DNA of 64,000 nt from CAZFPT01 sp046541875 (GTDB lineage: Bacteria; Planctomycetota; Phycisphaerae; SM23-33): the NCBI GenBank assembly GCA_046541875.1, contig JBKHCL010000004.1, positions 1 to 64,000 on the forward strand, given 5' to 3'. Position 1 is the stretch's first letter, and every line of letters begins with the position of its first letter. Of this stretch, positions 28,377 to 38,040 are shown piece by piece. A program made the translations under genes and the position numbers. The notes beneath the pieces were generated by a model, which made no database searches, had not been told where the DNA came from, and saw nothing but the letters and a program-made list of their open reading frames with translations.

Positions 28377-28382
28377 ATTATA
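28377..28382 (-). promoter_or_regulatory. Possible -10 element for the phosphoesterase operon
   Basis: A perfect TATAAT on the minus strand lies about 100 bp upstream of the metallophosphoesterase start. No good -35 element is found at 16-18 bp, so the promoter is only tentative. The rest of the gap between 28279 and 28480 shows nothing else. Confidence 0.35.
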
Positions 28383-28480
28383 TGCAACAACCGGAAAGGC
28401 CGAGAGCACCGCAGCTTCTTCGCTTTTGGGAAAAAGCTGTCTCCGATTGCATTGCGACGTTTCCAGCAGCCGCCTCGGCG

Positions 28481-29299
28481 TCAGTGGATCCGAAGGACCG
28501 CCTTGAGAAGGTAAACCAGCGGGACCACCACCAGGATGTACGTCACCAGCCACGCCGGCAGGAAGGCGCCCATCGCGGTGGTGGGCGCGAACCAGGGAAT
28601 CACCCCGAGCACCTTCGCCGGGCGCAGATAGACCACCGATTGCGGTAGCAGGAAGCGTGGGTCGTGCTGGCGGACCGTTGGTGCGTAGGTCGGCTGACCG
28701 ATTCGCAGGGGATGCTCGAAGGTCTCCCCGCGCGATCGCATCTGCAGTATGTAGTCGTCCGGGCGGGCGGCTCCGCTGATCTGCCATCGCGCCACCGCGT
28801 GGGCCGGTCCGGATTGGCCGGGCTTGGTCCGGGCGATCCATCGATCGGCCTGCAGGCCGGGCTGGGGCACCAGCGTTACCAGCGAGCCCGTTGCCGACGG
28901 TGGCAACGAGAGTTCGAGCGTGACGGTTTCTCGGGCCTGGGGTGGATGGACCTCCAGGCGGTAGTAGCCCCACGTGCCCACCGCGCCGATGATCGGGATG
29001 CTCAGCAGCAGCGGCCAACCCTCGGCCCGGAGGAGCTTGAGCTGCACCAGGGTGCGGGTGGCCTTGTGACGGGTGGCGGCGGGTTTGTCTTTTCGGCGTT
29101 TCGCCTCGCGTATGAGCTGCTTGAGACGCTTGCGGTCGGCGACGCAGCGGGAGAGTTTCTCCTGGTCGGTCACGACGCGGCGGACCAGGACCATCGCCAC
29201 CCCGGAGATCGCCGCCAGTGCGATCGCCGGCAGCGCACCGGGCAGCAACAGCAGCCAACCCAGTGCGACGTCCATGATGGACAGGAAGGTCTCAAGCAT
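28481..29299 (-). CDS. EMC3/TMCO1-like (DUF106) membrane protein
   Basis: The 272-residue protein has a membrane segment (about 12-38), a basic coiled coil (TDQEKLSRCVADRKRLKQL then IREAKRRKDKPA), a second membrane segment (PLLLSIPIIGAVGTWGYY) and a C-terminal pair (WFAPTTAMGAFLPAW and LVTYILVVVPLVYLL). This matches the order TM, coiled coil, TM, TM of EMC3/TMCO1/archaeal DUF106 members of the Oxa1/YidC superfamily, which insert membrane proteins. About 110 extra beta-rich residues lie between the second and third segments. Its start overlaps the upstream gene by 8 bp. The ATG at 29299 is chosen because membrane-segment homology starts there. Confidence 0.62.
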   Translation of the reverse strand: MLETFLSIMDVALGWLLLLPGALPAIALAAISGVAMVLVRRVVTDQEKLSRCVADRKRLKQLIREAKRRKDKPAATRHKATRTLVQLKLLRAEGWPLLLSIPIIGAVGTWGYYRLEVHPPQARETVTLELSLPPSATGSLVTLVPQPGLQADRWIARTKPGQSGPAHAVARWQISGAARPDDYILQMRSRGETFEHPLRIGQPTYAPTVRQHDPRFLLPQSVVYLRPAKVLGVIPWFAPTTAMGAFLPAWLVTYILVVVPLVYLLKAVLRIH

Positions 29300-32057
29300 G
29301 GTCGACCTCCTCCCCGCCGGCGTTGGCGGCGAGTCGATGGACCCGCCCCTCGTTGCCGTCCACGCGGACCCGCTCCCCGTCGGTGAGGATGCGGGTGGCA
29401 TCGCCCAGGGCGACGGCCGGTATGCCGAAGTCCCGCGCGACGATCGCTCCGTGACTCAGCGCCCCGCCGCGCTCGACGATCAGGGCGGCGGCGTTCATGA
29501 ACAGCGGTGTCCAGGCGGGGTCGGTCGAACTGCACACCAGCACGTAGCCCCCGTCGAGTTCGCCGGCCTGCGATGGGTCGTGGACGATGCGGGCCGGTCC
29601 GTCGGCCACTCCCCCCGCCAGCCGGGCCGCGGTGAAACTCTCCCCGCCGGCAATCCGGGGCGGTCGTCCCAGCGAGTCCAACTCGTCGGAGTCAATCACG
29701 TCACCGGCGTGCAGCCGTTGGGCAGAGGCGTGACGCAGGCGGCGCTTCTCGACGCGGCGCTGCAACTCCCCGGCGGTGTCGCTCATCGCCCGGGGCAGTT
29801 CGGTCAACTGCAGGAAGTACACGCCCCGGCCCAGGGGCGAGCGGCGAGCGATTTCTTCGATCGTCAGGCGAATCAGCTCGTATCCCATCATGAGGTAGTA
29901 CTTGCCCGTCTCGCGGTAGGGCAGCAGGGCCTGAGCGCGGCTGAGGTGTTCGGCGATTTCCTCGCGAAAGCTGCTGCCTCCCCACTTCGCGAGGGTCTCG
30001 GGCAGTTCGGCCTCGGCCTGCAACCGCCGCTGGACATTCGCCTCGCGTATCTGCCGGGGGTCGCGGGCATCGCTGCGGGCGAAGCGCGCGGTGAGCGTGC
30101 GGAGGTAGCTGTCATCCTCGCGCCAGCGCGGGTTGCTCAGCTCCATCTCGCCGAGACACCGATGGCCGAACCGCTCGAGGAAGGCTCCCATGGCACCTCG
30201 TCCATTGGCGACGTCATGGAGCATCGCGTCCTGCTCGAACGTCACGTCGCCCTCCAACGCGAGGGTCAGCCGACCGGCCAGGGCCGGGCCGTCCACCGGG
30301 CCGACGATCTGCTCGAGCAGGGCGGTGAGTTTGGCCAGTGCGATCCCGCCGAAAAAGCCCGGCAGCAGCGATTCGGGCGCGAACTCGCTGAGCACGCGTT
30401 GACGGCGATCGTGCAACTGTCCCAGCAGCTTCTGGTCGGACAACGTCGAGAGATCTCGGCTGCGTTGCCGCTGGACCCAGTGGAGATAGTCCGGGAGGAT
30501 CTCTTTCTCAAACCGGTCGGCCGAGTGGGGGCCCAGTTGTTTGGTTCGGCGGTGGCTGCGGATCATCCCGGCGATGTTGGCGGGCAGGTTCAGGAGGAAT
30601 CGGCTGTCGGCCCGCTCGGGTGCGAATCGCGTGGGGGCGGTGTCCAGCGCCGAGCGGTCTTCCACCAGCGCGTCGAGGTCATACTCCATGGGCATCCCGT
30701 CCCAGAACAGATCCGGCAGTCGATCCGGGTCGGCGTAGATTCTCCCGCAGATCAGCTCCAGGAAGCCCTCCCGGCGGACCTCGCGGCTGGGGCGGTATCC
30801 CAGTATCCGGTACAGTCTCCCGAACCCGCCCTCGCCGGTCATGAACTCGCGGACAATGTCCCAGGTCAGCGGTGTGGGGGCGGTGAGCGTCTCGCCGAGG
30901 TTGTGGGCGACCCAGACCTTCCGTGACGAGCCGGCCAGCTCGCGCAGACGGTGGATTTCCTCCCGCCGGCCCGCCTCGACGTCCTCGGCCAGTTCGAGCC
31001 CGCGGATCGCGCGGGACTGCAGCAGGGCGAATTCCCCGCCGGCCAAGCCCCACTCGATGTCCACCGGATGGCCGAAATAGGCCTCCACGCGGAGGGAAAG
31101 GTCCACCAGCTCAGCCACCATCCCGGCCGTGAGGCAGGGCGACTCGGGGTCCTGCGGCGGGGGGTGGGAACCCAGGGCGGCGAAGACGGTCGCCTTCTCG
31201 CCGATTTCGACGGAGTAGTCGGCCGGGTTGTCGCGCGGAACGAGGTAGCGGTCGGGCGCGACATCGCCGGAGACCACCGCCTCGCCCAGTCCGAACGACG
31301 CCTCGATCACCATGCGATCGTGGTCCAAGGCGGTGGGGTCTTTCGTGAAAACGATGCCCGAGATTTCCGATGGCCACATCGCCTGAACGTTGACGGCGGT
31401 TCCCCCCAGGCCGTGAATGTTGTTGCGCCGGCGGTAGTCGATCGCCCGCGGGTTGTTCCAGGACGCGAAGACCGCGTCGATGCAGGCGCGGAGGATGTCC
31501 TTCGGTTCGGTGGGGACGGGTTTGCCCAGGCGGGTGCGGCAGGCGGCGAGAAGCTCATCGCTCACCACGCGCGAGGGCGGGCGCGAGGCGAGAATGTCGT
31601 CGAACACCGCCGGCTCGAGGCCGCCGACCGTTTTGACGTATTGCAGGACGAACTGGATCCACAGGGCCCAGAAGCGTTCGTCGTCGCCCAGGTCATCGGC
31701 CAGGCCGGGGTGAATCCCGACATTCAGCAGCGTGTCCATCATTCCGGGCATGGACCGGGCAGCCCCGGACCGCACGGACACCAGCAGCGGTTGATCGCCC
31801 GCCCCGAAGGTTCGCCCGAGGTCCGATTCCAGCCGCGCGAGGTTCGTTTCGAGTTCGCCGTCCAGGCCGGCGGGCCAGCGGCCTTCGTTCTCCAGCCAGG
31901 CGGCGCAGGTGTCGGTGGTGATGGTGAACCCGGCGGGCACGTGCAGCTCGGCGAGCGTCAAGGCCTTGAGGGATGCCCCCTTGCCGCCCAGCAATGTTCG
32001 GGCATCGGCGCCGTCGGGCAGGGGGTCGGAGAAATAGTGTACGTGGCGCGACATCAT
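29292..32057 (-). CDS. PEP-utilising enzyme, rifampin-phosphotransferase-like
   Basis: The 921-residue protein begins with a pyruvate-phosphate-dikinase-type ATP-grasp domain (GGKGASLKAL, then SVRSGAARSMPGMMDTLLNVG). It ends with the swivelling phosphohistidine domain (GGALSHGAIVARDFGIP, His869). The PEP/pyruvate TIM barrel of PPDK and PEP synthase is missing. Instead a helical middle region of about 450 residues joins the two domains, the layout of rifampin phosphotransferase. It may phosphorylate an unknown small molecule with ATP. The start at 32057 overlaps the PQQ gene stop (ATGA), and its end overlaps the EMC3-like gene by 8 bp. Confidence 0.8.
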   Translation of the reverse strand: MMSRHVHYFSDPLPDGADARTLLGGKGASLKALTLAELHVPAGFTITTDTCAAWLENEGRWPAGLDGELETNLARLESDLGRTFGAGDQPLLVSVRSGAARSMPGMMDTLLNVGIHPGLADDLGDDERFWALWIQFVLQYVKTVGGLEPAVFDDILASRPPSRVVSDELLAACRTRLGKPVPTEPKDILRACIDAVFASWNNPRAIDYRRRNNIHGLGGTAVNVQAMWPSEISGIVFTKDPTALDHDRMVIEASFGLGEAVVSGDVAPDRYLVPRDNPADYSVEIGEKATVFAALGSHPPPQDPESPCLTAGMVAELVDLSLRVEAYFGHPVDIEWGLAGGEFALLQSRAIRGLELAEDVEAGRREEIHRLRELAGSSRKVWVAHNLGETLTAPTPLTWDIVREFMTGEGGFGRLYRILGYRPSREVRREGFLELICGRIYADPDRLPDLFWDGMPMEYDLDALVEDRSALDTAPTRFAPERADSRFLLNLPANIAGMIRSHRRTKQLGPHSADRFEKEILPDYLHWVQRQRSRDLSTLSDQKLLGQLHDRRQRVLSEFAPESLLPGFFGGIALAKLTALLEQIVGPVDGPALAGRLTLALEGDVTFEQDAMLHDVANGRGAMGAFLERFGHRCLGEMELSNPRWREDDSYLRTLTARFARSDARDPRQIREANVQRRLQAEAELPETLAKWGGSSFREEIAEHLSRAQALLPYRETGKYYLMMGYELIRLTIEEIARRSPLGRGVYFLQLTELPRAMSDTAGELQRRVEKRRLRHASAQRLHAGDVIDSDELDSLGRPPRIAGGESFTAARLAGGVADGPARIVHDPSQAGELDGGYVLVCSSTDPAWTPLFMNAAALIVERGGALSHGAIVARDFGIPAVALGDATRILTDGERVRVDGNEGRVHRLAANAGGEEVDHA

Positions 32058-34645
32058 CGGCCCGCCCCGAACGCACAAAGCCCCCAGCCGACGAAACCCG
32101 CGTACACTTTTCCGTCGGCCGACAGCAGCGGCGTGCTGACCGGCCCGAGCCAGTTCATCCCGCCGGGCACGAGAGGCTGCGATGCTTCCGGCTCCGCGGC
32201 GATCTGCCGGCGGCGGATCTCACCGTCCGGGCCGACGTACACCACCCGGTCGCCGACGATGAGCGGGGGCGACGCCGGCGAAGCCTTCGGGCCCGGGGTG
32301 GGCGTTCCGTTTTTCAGGTCCACGCGCACAAGGCGATGATCGGTGGACACGTACCACAACCCGCCGTCGTGCAGCGTGGCGGGGGAGGCAGCGCCCGGTC
32401 CCATGGCCGGCGGAGAGGCCGACGGGTTCGCGGGGTCCACAGCAAGCACCCCCCGGTCGGTGATCGCAAGGAGTCTCTGGTGATGGACGATCACGTCGAG
32501 CAGAGCGTCGGCTGATAGGGTCTTCCGCAGAAGTTCTTGGCCGGTGGGGCGGTCCAGCACGACCAGCGTGGGCGCCTGGTCGTCCACCGGACAGATGAGC
32601 ATGCTTTCCAGCATCACCGGCGGGGCCGACAGTCGCCCGGGACTGGCCGTCCAGCGGGGTTGGCCTTCGAGCGTGAATCGGGTCAGCGACTGGGGGGATC
32701 GGACCTGGGCGAACAGCGCATCCTCGGATGCAATCGCGGTTCCGCCGGTGTTGGGGTCGGCCGGGATGGCCCGGACGCGCTTGCCCTGGTGGTCGAGAAT
32801 GACCAGCTCCCGCCCGAGGTCGCCGGGTCGGCCGGTGACCATCGCCACGCGCCACAGTTCGCCTTCGGGCGTTCCGACCGCCACCGGGGCGGAGAACACG
32901 CCGAGCGTCGCCGGGTACCGCCACAAGACATCGAAGCCGGTAGGCGTGGGAGTCAGGCACGCCAGACCATTGGCGTCGTGGAGATTTGCCAGCGGTGCGA
33001 GAATGTGTTTGCCGAGAATCGCCGGTGAGGCGCCGACGGCCGACCGGGTGGCCGAGCCGTCCTGGTCGAGGGGGAACTGTCCGAGGAACTCCGCGGAGGG
33101 AGGCAGTCTCACGTCGTCGGCAGAGCCCTGCAGGCGACCGCCGCGGGCACTGCTCCAGAGCGGTCGGGTGGGTGTTCCGGGCTCGCCGACGCAGACGACC
33201 CCGTCGGACTGCGTGCCCAGGTACGCCCGCCCGCGGGCGATGGCGGGCGAGGAGATGTACCCGAACTGGTTTGCCCCGGGGACGTTGCCCACGGTTCGTT
33301 CCCAGACGGGTCGGCCGGTGCGGGTGTCGAATGCCTGCAGCACGCCCGAGGTGGACAGCACGTACACCGTCCGTTCCGCGACGGCGGGCGAGGTGAGAAT
33401 CTCGGACCCGGTGGCGTGTTTGCGCAGGAGTTGTCCGTCGGTGGTGAGCACGAACAGCTCGCCGTTCCGGCAGCCCGCATACACCTTGCCCCGCGCGACG
33501 GCCGGCGAGCCGAGAACCGTGTCCGGCAGGTCGTAAGTCCAATCGATCGAGAACGTTTCGAGATCCACCCGGACGAGCTTGCCGCCGGTGGGCAGTTCGA
33601 GCTGGTCGGCCGTCATGGCAAAATCGCCGTTGCCGCAACCGACGTAGAGCTTGCCGTCCACGATCGCCGGCGGGCTGAACACCGGATAGGGCATCTCGAT
33701 GCGGCGCAGCTCTTTGCCGGTGTCGGCGTCGAACTCCACCAGGGCCTTTCCATCGTTGCCCAGTCCGGCATAGAAGCGGTCGCCGGCGGCGACGATGGAC
33801 GTTTCGGCGTCGAGATAGTCCTCGCCCTGGCGATGCCAGAGGATTTTCGCATTGCCCGCCCCGTCTCCGGCCAATGCGAAACAGTAGAACCCTCCTTTGT
33901 CGCCGGCGCCGACGTAGACCTTCCCGTCGTGGATCACCGGGGTGCTCTCGACGTGGGATCGGGTGCGGTAGCTCCAGAGGATCTCGCCCTCGCGGCCTGG
34001 GGTCAGCGAGAGGCAGATGATCCGGGCGTCGGTGGTGGTGTGCAGCCCTTCGCCCACGACGAGGTACTCGCCCTGGATCGCCGGGGACGAGAAGGTGGCG
34101 TCGTAGTTTTCCGGGCGGGTTTTCCACGCCAGCTCGCCCGTGTCGGCGTTGAGGCAGACGATTTCGCCGCGACCTCGGCCGATACGGATCGCCGCGGTGG
34201 TGAAGTACACGCGATTTCCCACCACCGCCGGCGAGGAGAGGTAGGCTTCGTCGCCGCTTGTGTATCGCCAGCGAATGCCCCCACTGGTGGGCTCGGGCTC
34301 GCCGGGGACCGCGCCGGTCCGGGCGAGGTTTCCGCGGAATACGGGCCAATCGCGACCTTCCTCGGCTGGGCCTGCGCCGGTGCGTTCTGTCCGCGAGGCG
34401 GGAAAGACGCTCGCCAGGGCGTACCACCCGCCGACCACGATCACGGCGACCACCGCCACCTGCAGCTTCAGCCGCCACAGCAGCCGAAGCATCGCCTTGA
34501 CCGCCGAGGGACGCAGCAGCGAGAGAAGCGTGGAGAATACCGCGATGGCGATTGCCGGGAGCATGGCCAGTAGCACCTGCAGCGGGCCGATGAGCACCGG
34601 CACGACGCCCAGGGTTGAACCGAGTCCAATGGTCATGATCGGCAA
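32054..34645 (-). CDS. Membrane-anchored PQQ-repeat beta-propeller
   Basis: The 863-residue protein has two membrane segments near the N-terminus (about 10-45 and 58-82), then a large beta-propeller with PQQ-like repeats (YFTTAAIRIGRGRGEIVCLNA, VYVGAGDKGGFYCF, VYAGCRNGELFVL). The first segment (LPAIAIAVFSTLL) resembles that of the EMC3-like protein (LPAIALAAISGVA). I place the start at the TTG at 34645 because AGGAG lies five bases upstream; an ATG nine bases later is the alternative. It is the first gene of the operon with the PEP-utilising enzyme and the EMC3-like protein. Its ligand is unknown. Confidence 0.75.
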   Translation of the reverse strand: MPIMTIGLGSTLGVVPVLIGPLQVLLAMLPAIAIAVFSTLLSLLRPSAVKAMLRLLWRLKLQVAVVAVIVVGGWYALASVFPASRTERTGAGPAEEGRDWPVFRGNLARTGAVPGEPEPTSGGIRWRYTSGDEAYLSSPAVVGNRVYFTTAAIRIGRGRGEIVCLNADTGELAWKTRPENYDATFSSPAIQGEYLVVGEGLHTTTDARIICLSLTPGREGEILWSYRTRSHVESTPVIHDGKVYVGAGDKGGFYCFALAGDGAGNAKILWHRQGEDYLDAETSIVAAGDRFYAGLGNDGKALVEFDADTGKELRRIEMPYPVFSPPAIVDGKLYVGCGNGDFAMTADQLELPTGGKLVRVDLETFSIDWTYDLPDTVLGSPAVARGKVYAGCRNGELFVLTTDGQLLRKHATGSEILTSPAVAERTVYVLSTSGVLQAFDTRTGRPVWERTVGNVPGANQFGYISSPAIARGRAYLGTQSDGVVCVGEPGTPTRPLWSSARGGRLQGSADDVRLPPSAEFLGQFPLDQDGSATRSAVGASPAILGKHILAPLANLHDANGLACLTPTPTGFDVLWRYPATLGVFSAPVAVGTPEGELWRVAMVTGRPGDLGRELVILDHQGKRVRAIPADPNTGGTAIASEDALFAQVRSPQSLTRFTLEGQPRWTASPGRLSAPPVMLESMLICPVDDQAPTLVVLDRPTGQELLRKTLSADALLDVIVHHQRLLAITDRGVLAVDPANPSASPPAMGPGAASPATLHDGGLWYVSTDHRLVRVDLKNGTPTPGPKASPASPPLIVGDRVVYVGPDGEIRRRQIAAEPEASQPLVPGGMNWLGPVSTPLLSADGKVYAGFVGWGLCAFGAGR

Positions 34646-34966
34646 GTCTGCTCCTTTCCGGTCCGGGACGCTCGGACAGCTGCCCTTCGGTTGCGCTATC
34701 TCCTCAGCTCAACCGCGTCCCATGCAGGTGCAACCACGACGCCCGCCGATGGTATCGCCCGGAAGGCTGAGAGTGAAGGGATTGCAGCAGACCGGCCGGG
34801 GCGCTGCGATAGGGAGTGGCGCCTCTGAGGCGGTGCGGTGTTCGGTTCGTCGTGTTCCGCCCGCAACAGGTTGCGAGCCCTATGCGTTGCGATAGGTCGT
34901 TCGTCGCTTCGGGTGGGCGCTATACTTCGGGCGAAGTCTCCAAGCCGGGCCGTCAGCGGAGTCGCC
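34646..34966. other. 321-bp divergent gap, no clear element
   Basis: The stretch separates the minus-strand PQQ operon from polX. A TATACT at 34921-34926 could be the -10 element for polX, but no matching -35 is seen. I find no coding potential or structured RNA here. Confidence 0.4.
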
Positions 34967-36682
34967 ATGGAAAACGCACAGATCGCCGACATTTTCGAGG
35001 AAATCTCCGACCTGCTGGAGCTCAAGGACGCCAACGAGTTCCGCATCCGATCGTATCAGAACGCCGCCCGGAGCATCCGGGACATGTCCCAGCGGCTGGC
35101 AGACCTGGCCGAGGAAGGCGAGGACCTCTCCGAGCTGCCCAATATCGGCGAGAAGACGGCAGAGAAGATCCACGAGATTCTTGAGAAGGGCACCTGCCGA
35201 CGGCTGGAGGATCTGCGAGACGAGTTGCCCCAGGCCCTGACGGAGGTGATGAAGGTGCCCGGCGTGGGGCCTCGCAAGGCGATGAAAATCCACAGGGAAC
35301 TCGACGTGGATGACCTGGACGACCTCCGCCAGGCCTGCCGGGACGGCAAGGTTCGCACGCTGGAGGGGTTCGGCGAGAAGACCGAGGAGAAGATCCTCGA
35401 CGGGATCAAGACGCTGGAAACCACGGCCGGCCGGGTGTCGCTCAAGGAGGCCGGCGACCACGTGAGGTCGCTGAGCGAATGGCTGGACGGCGTGGACGAG
35501 GTGGATCGTTACGAGGTGGCGGGCAGTTTTCGGCGTCGCAAGGAGACGGTGGGCGACCTGGACATTCTCATCCAGGCGTCGGATCGGAAGGCTGCCGGCG
35601 AGGCGATTGTCGAGTTCGAGGGCATCTCGAACGTCGACAGCCACGGGGCCGAGAAGATCACGGTGCATCTCACCGGTGGGCTGCAGGTGGATTTCCGTTT
35701 CTTCGAGCCGCGGAATTTCGGGGCTGCCCTGATGTACTTCACCGGTTCCAAGGCGCACAACATCCATCTGCGTAAGATCGCCGTCGACCGCGGCTGGAAG
35801 CTCAACGAGTACGGCCTGTTCAAGGACGACGACCTGCTGGCCGGCAAGGATGAGGAAGCGATGTACCATCGGCTGAACCTGGCGTGGGTGCCCCCCGAGA
35901 TGCGCGAAGACCGCGGCGAGGTGGACGCCGCCGCCGAGGACAGGCTGCCCGAGTTGATCGAGCACGACGAGGTCCGCGGCGATCTGCAATGTCACACCAC
36001 CGCTTCGGACGGCAATAACAGTATCGAGGAGATGGCCCGCTCGGCGAAGGATTTCGGGTTCAGCTACCTGGCGATCACCGACCACTCCAAGCGTGTGACG
36101 ATGGCCCGGGGGCTGGACAACGACAAATGTCGCAAGCACGCCGAGGAGATCCGCAAGATGGACGGCAAGCTGGACCGCTTCTGGCTGCTGGCGGGCGTGG
36201 AGGTGGACATCCTCAAGAGCGGAAAGCTGGACCTCGACGAGGACGTACTGGCGGAGTTGGATTGGGTGATCGCCTCGATCCACTATGACCGGAACCTCTC
36301 CGAGGAGAAGATGACCGAGCGGTATCTCTCGGCCATCCGGTCGGGCGTGGTACACGCGATTGCCCATCCGCTGGGGCGGATTGTCGGCAAGCGCGAGGCG
36401 ATGGCCATCCACTTCGAGAAGGTCGCCGAGGCATGCGCCGAGCACGACGTGCTGCTGGAGATCAACGCCCAGCCCGATCGGCTGGACCTGCCGGACACCT
36501 ACGTGCAGCAGGCCCGCGAGATGGGTTGTTCGTTCAGCTTCGGGACCGACGCCCACAAGACCGACGCGTTCGATTTCCTGCGGTACGCCACGGACGTGGC
36601 CCGTCGGGGCTGGCTGGAGGCGGGCGACGTGGTCAACACGTTGACGATTCCCAGGCTCCGCAGGCGTCTCCGGCGAAAGTGA
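34967..36682 (+). CDS. polX: DNA polymerase/3'-5' exonuclease PolX
   Basis: The 571-residue repair enzyme joins an X-family polymerase to a PHP exonuclease. The N-terminal helix-hairpin-helix repeats (LPNIGEKTAEKIHEI, VPGVGPRKAMKIH) precede the polymerase site with the metal-binding Asp pair in VGDLDILI and the third Asp in VDFRFF. The C-terminal PHP domain has DLQCHTTASDG, ITDHS, GVEVDI, SIHYD, AHP and GTDAHK. It repairs gaps in damaged DNA. The ATG at 34967 is chosen because family homology begins directly at MENAQIADIFEE. It converges on the oxidoreductase gene. Confidence 0.92.
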   Translation: MENAQIADIFEEISDLLELKDANEFRIRSYQNAARSIRDMSQRLADLAEEGEDLSELPNIGEKTAEKIHEILEKGTCRRLEDLRDELPQALTEVMKVPGVGPRKAMKIHRELDVDDLDDLRQACRDGKVRTLEGFGEKTEEKILDGIKTLETTAGRVSLKEAGDHVRSLSEWLDGVDEVDRYEVAGSFRRRKETVGDLDILIQASDRKAAGEAIVEFEGISNVDSHGAEKITVHLTGGLQVDFRFFEPRNFGAALMYFTGSKAHNIHLRKIAVDRGWKLNEYGLFKDDDLLAGKDEEAMYHRLNLAWVPPEMREDRGEVDAAAEDRLPELIEHDEVRGDLQCHTTASDGNNSIEEMARSAKDFGFSYLAITDHSKRVTMARGLDNDKCRKHAEEIRKMDGKLDRFWLLAGVEVDILKSGKLDLDEDVLAELDWVIASIHYDRNLSEEKMTERYLSAIRSGVVHAIAHPLGRIVGKREAMAIHFEKVAEACAEHDVLLEINAQPDRLDLPDTYVQQAREMGCSFSFGTDAHKTDAFDFLRYATDVARRGWLEAGDVVNTLTIPRLRRRLRRK

Positions 36683-36698
36683 GGCCGCGCAAAGAACA

Positions 36699-36733
36699 GC
36701 CGCCCGGCAGGCCGATGTGACCCGCCGGGCGGC
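36699..36733. terminator. Convergent terminator hairpin
   Basis: The arms GCCGCCCGGC (36699-36708) and GCCGGGCGGC (36724-36733) form a perfect 10-bp stem with a 15-nt loop. It lies between the ends of polX (+) and the oxidoreductase gene (-). No strong T-run follows on either strand, but the stem is very stable. Confidence 0.6.
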
Positions 36734-36759
36734 GTGAAGGTTTCAGCGCTACGGGCCTG

Positions 36760-38040
36760 TTACTCCAGCGAGTACCCGTCGCGATAGTCGTAGTGGAGCA
36801 TGTCGTTGGCTTCGGGGACGTTGGTGACCTTCTCGTTTTCGGCGTCCCACTCCAGGCGTTTGCCCAGTTTCAGCGAGATGTTCGCCAGGTGAGCGAACGT
36901 CGTGGACCGGTGGGCCTCCTCGAGAGGGCACAGCGGCGTTTCGCGCGTCTGGACGCACCGGAGGAAGTCGTCGATGAGGTTCTGCGTCGAGTCTTCCTTG
37001 ATCGCCAGATCGCCGTAGGCTTCCTCGCCGCCCATTTCGCCGGATTCTTCCTTGATCATCGGGTCCCACTTCTGGAACTGTCCCGGCTTGGTGGGGGTGA
37101 TGGAGTATTTGTTCTGATCCACCCGCAGCGTTCCCTTGGACCCGCAGAGCATGACCTCGCCGTCCTTGACGCGGTTGGCGCCGGACGCTTCGTTCACGTC
37201 GAAATGAATGATCATCCCGTTGGGCATCTCGAAGAGCACCGCCATCGTGTCCGGAATGGTGCGATCGTCGTCGACCGTCGTCTTCGACCCGACGGCCGTC
37301 ACGGCCACCGGGGCGGTCTGGTCGGTCATCCAGCGGATCACGTCCATGTAGTGGACGCCCCAGTTGCCCATCTGCGAGGAGAAATCGCTCCACCAGCGGA
37401 AGAAGTAGGGGGCAAGGTTGTACTGGTAAGGCCGCTCCGGTCGCGGGCCCACCCATTTGTCCCAGTCGAGGTTCGCCGGCGGGTCGGCGGGTTGCTGATT
37501 GCCGATTCCGTTGGGGAACATCACGCTGTTGTGGGCGGCGTAGGCAGCCTTGACGTCGCCGAGCTTCCCGCCACGGACGTCTTCGACCATCTTCTTATAG
37601 ATCGTCGAGCCGCGACGGTTCAGGCAGACTCCCGCGATGCGGTCGGTCTCGCTCTGGACATCCACCATGCGTCGGCCTTCCTTGATGGTGATCGTCAGGG
37701 GCTTCTCGACGAACACGTCCTTGCCGGCGCGGAAGGCGTCGATGGTCTGAATCGCGTGCCAGTGGTCCGGCGTGGCGATCACCACCGCGTCGACGTTCTC
37801 ATCGGCCAACAGGTCCTTGTGATCGGTGTACGTCGCGACCTCACCGAGGTCTTCGCCCATCGGGGGGACCTTGCCGATGTCCTTGTATTCCTGATCGATG
37901 TCATCGGGGTTTCGCGTGAGGTAGGGCTTGTAGACGTCGCAGAGAGCCACCACTTCGCAGTCGTCATTCTTCCGGAAATTGTTCATCAGCAACGTGCCGC
38001 GATTGCCCACGCCGATGAATCCCATTCGAACCTTCGCCAT
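36760..38040 (-). CDS. Gfo/Idh/MocA family oxidoreductase
   Basis: The 426-residue cytoplasmic enzyme has an N-terminal Rossmann fold (GFIGVGNRG) and the VEKPLT motif with the family lysine. The substrate domain includes GNWGVHYMDVIRWM with its conserved His/Asp region. Family members oxidise or reduce sugars and inositols with NAD(P). No signal peptide is present, although many planctomycete members are exported. The substrate is unknown. The start at 38040 has CAGGAG six bases upstream. It stands alone and diverges from the PQQ-type gene. Confidence 0.85.
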   Translation of the reverse strand: MAKVRMGFIGVGNRGTLLMNNFRKNDDCEVVALCDVYKPYLTRNPDDIDQEYKDIGKVPPMGEDLGEVATYTDHKDLLADENVDAVVIATPDHWHAIQTIDAFRAGKDVFVEKPLTITIKEGRRMVDVQSETDRIAGVCLNRRGSTIYKKMVEDVRGGKLGDVKAAYAAHNSVMFPNGIGNQQPADPPANLDWDKWVGPRPERPYQYNLAPYFFRWWSDFSSQMGNWGVHYMDVIRWMTDQTAPVAVTAVGSKTTVDDDRTIPDTMAVLFEMPNGMIIHFDVNEASGANRVKDGEVMLCGSKGTLRVDQNKYSITPTKPGQFQKWDPMIKEESGEMGGEEAYGDLAIKEDSTQNLIDDFLRCVQTRETPLCPLEEAHRSTTFAHLANISLKLGKRLEWDAENEKVTNVPEANDMLHYDYRDGYSLE

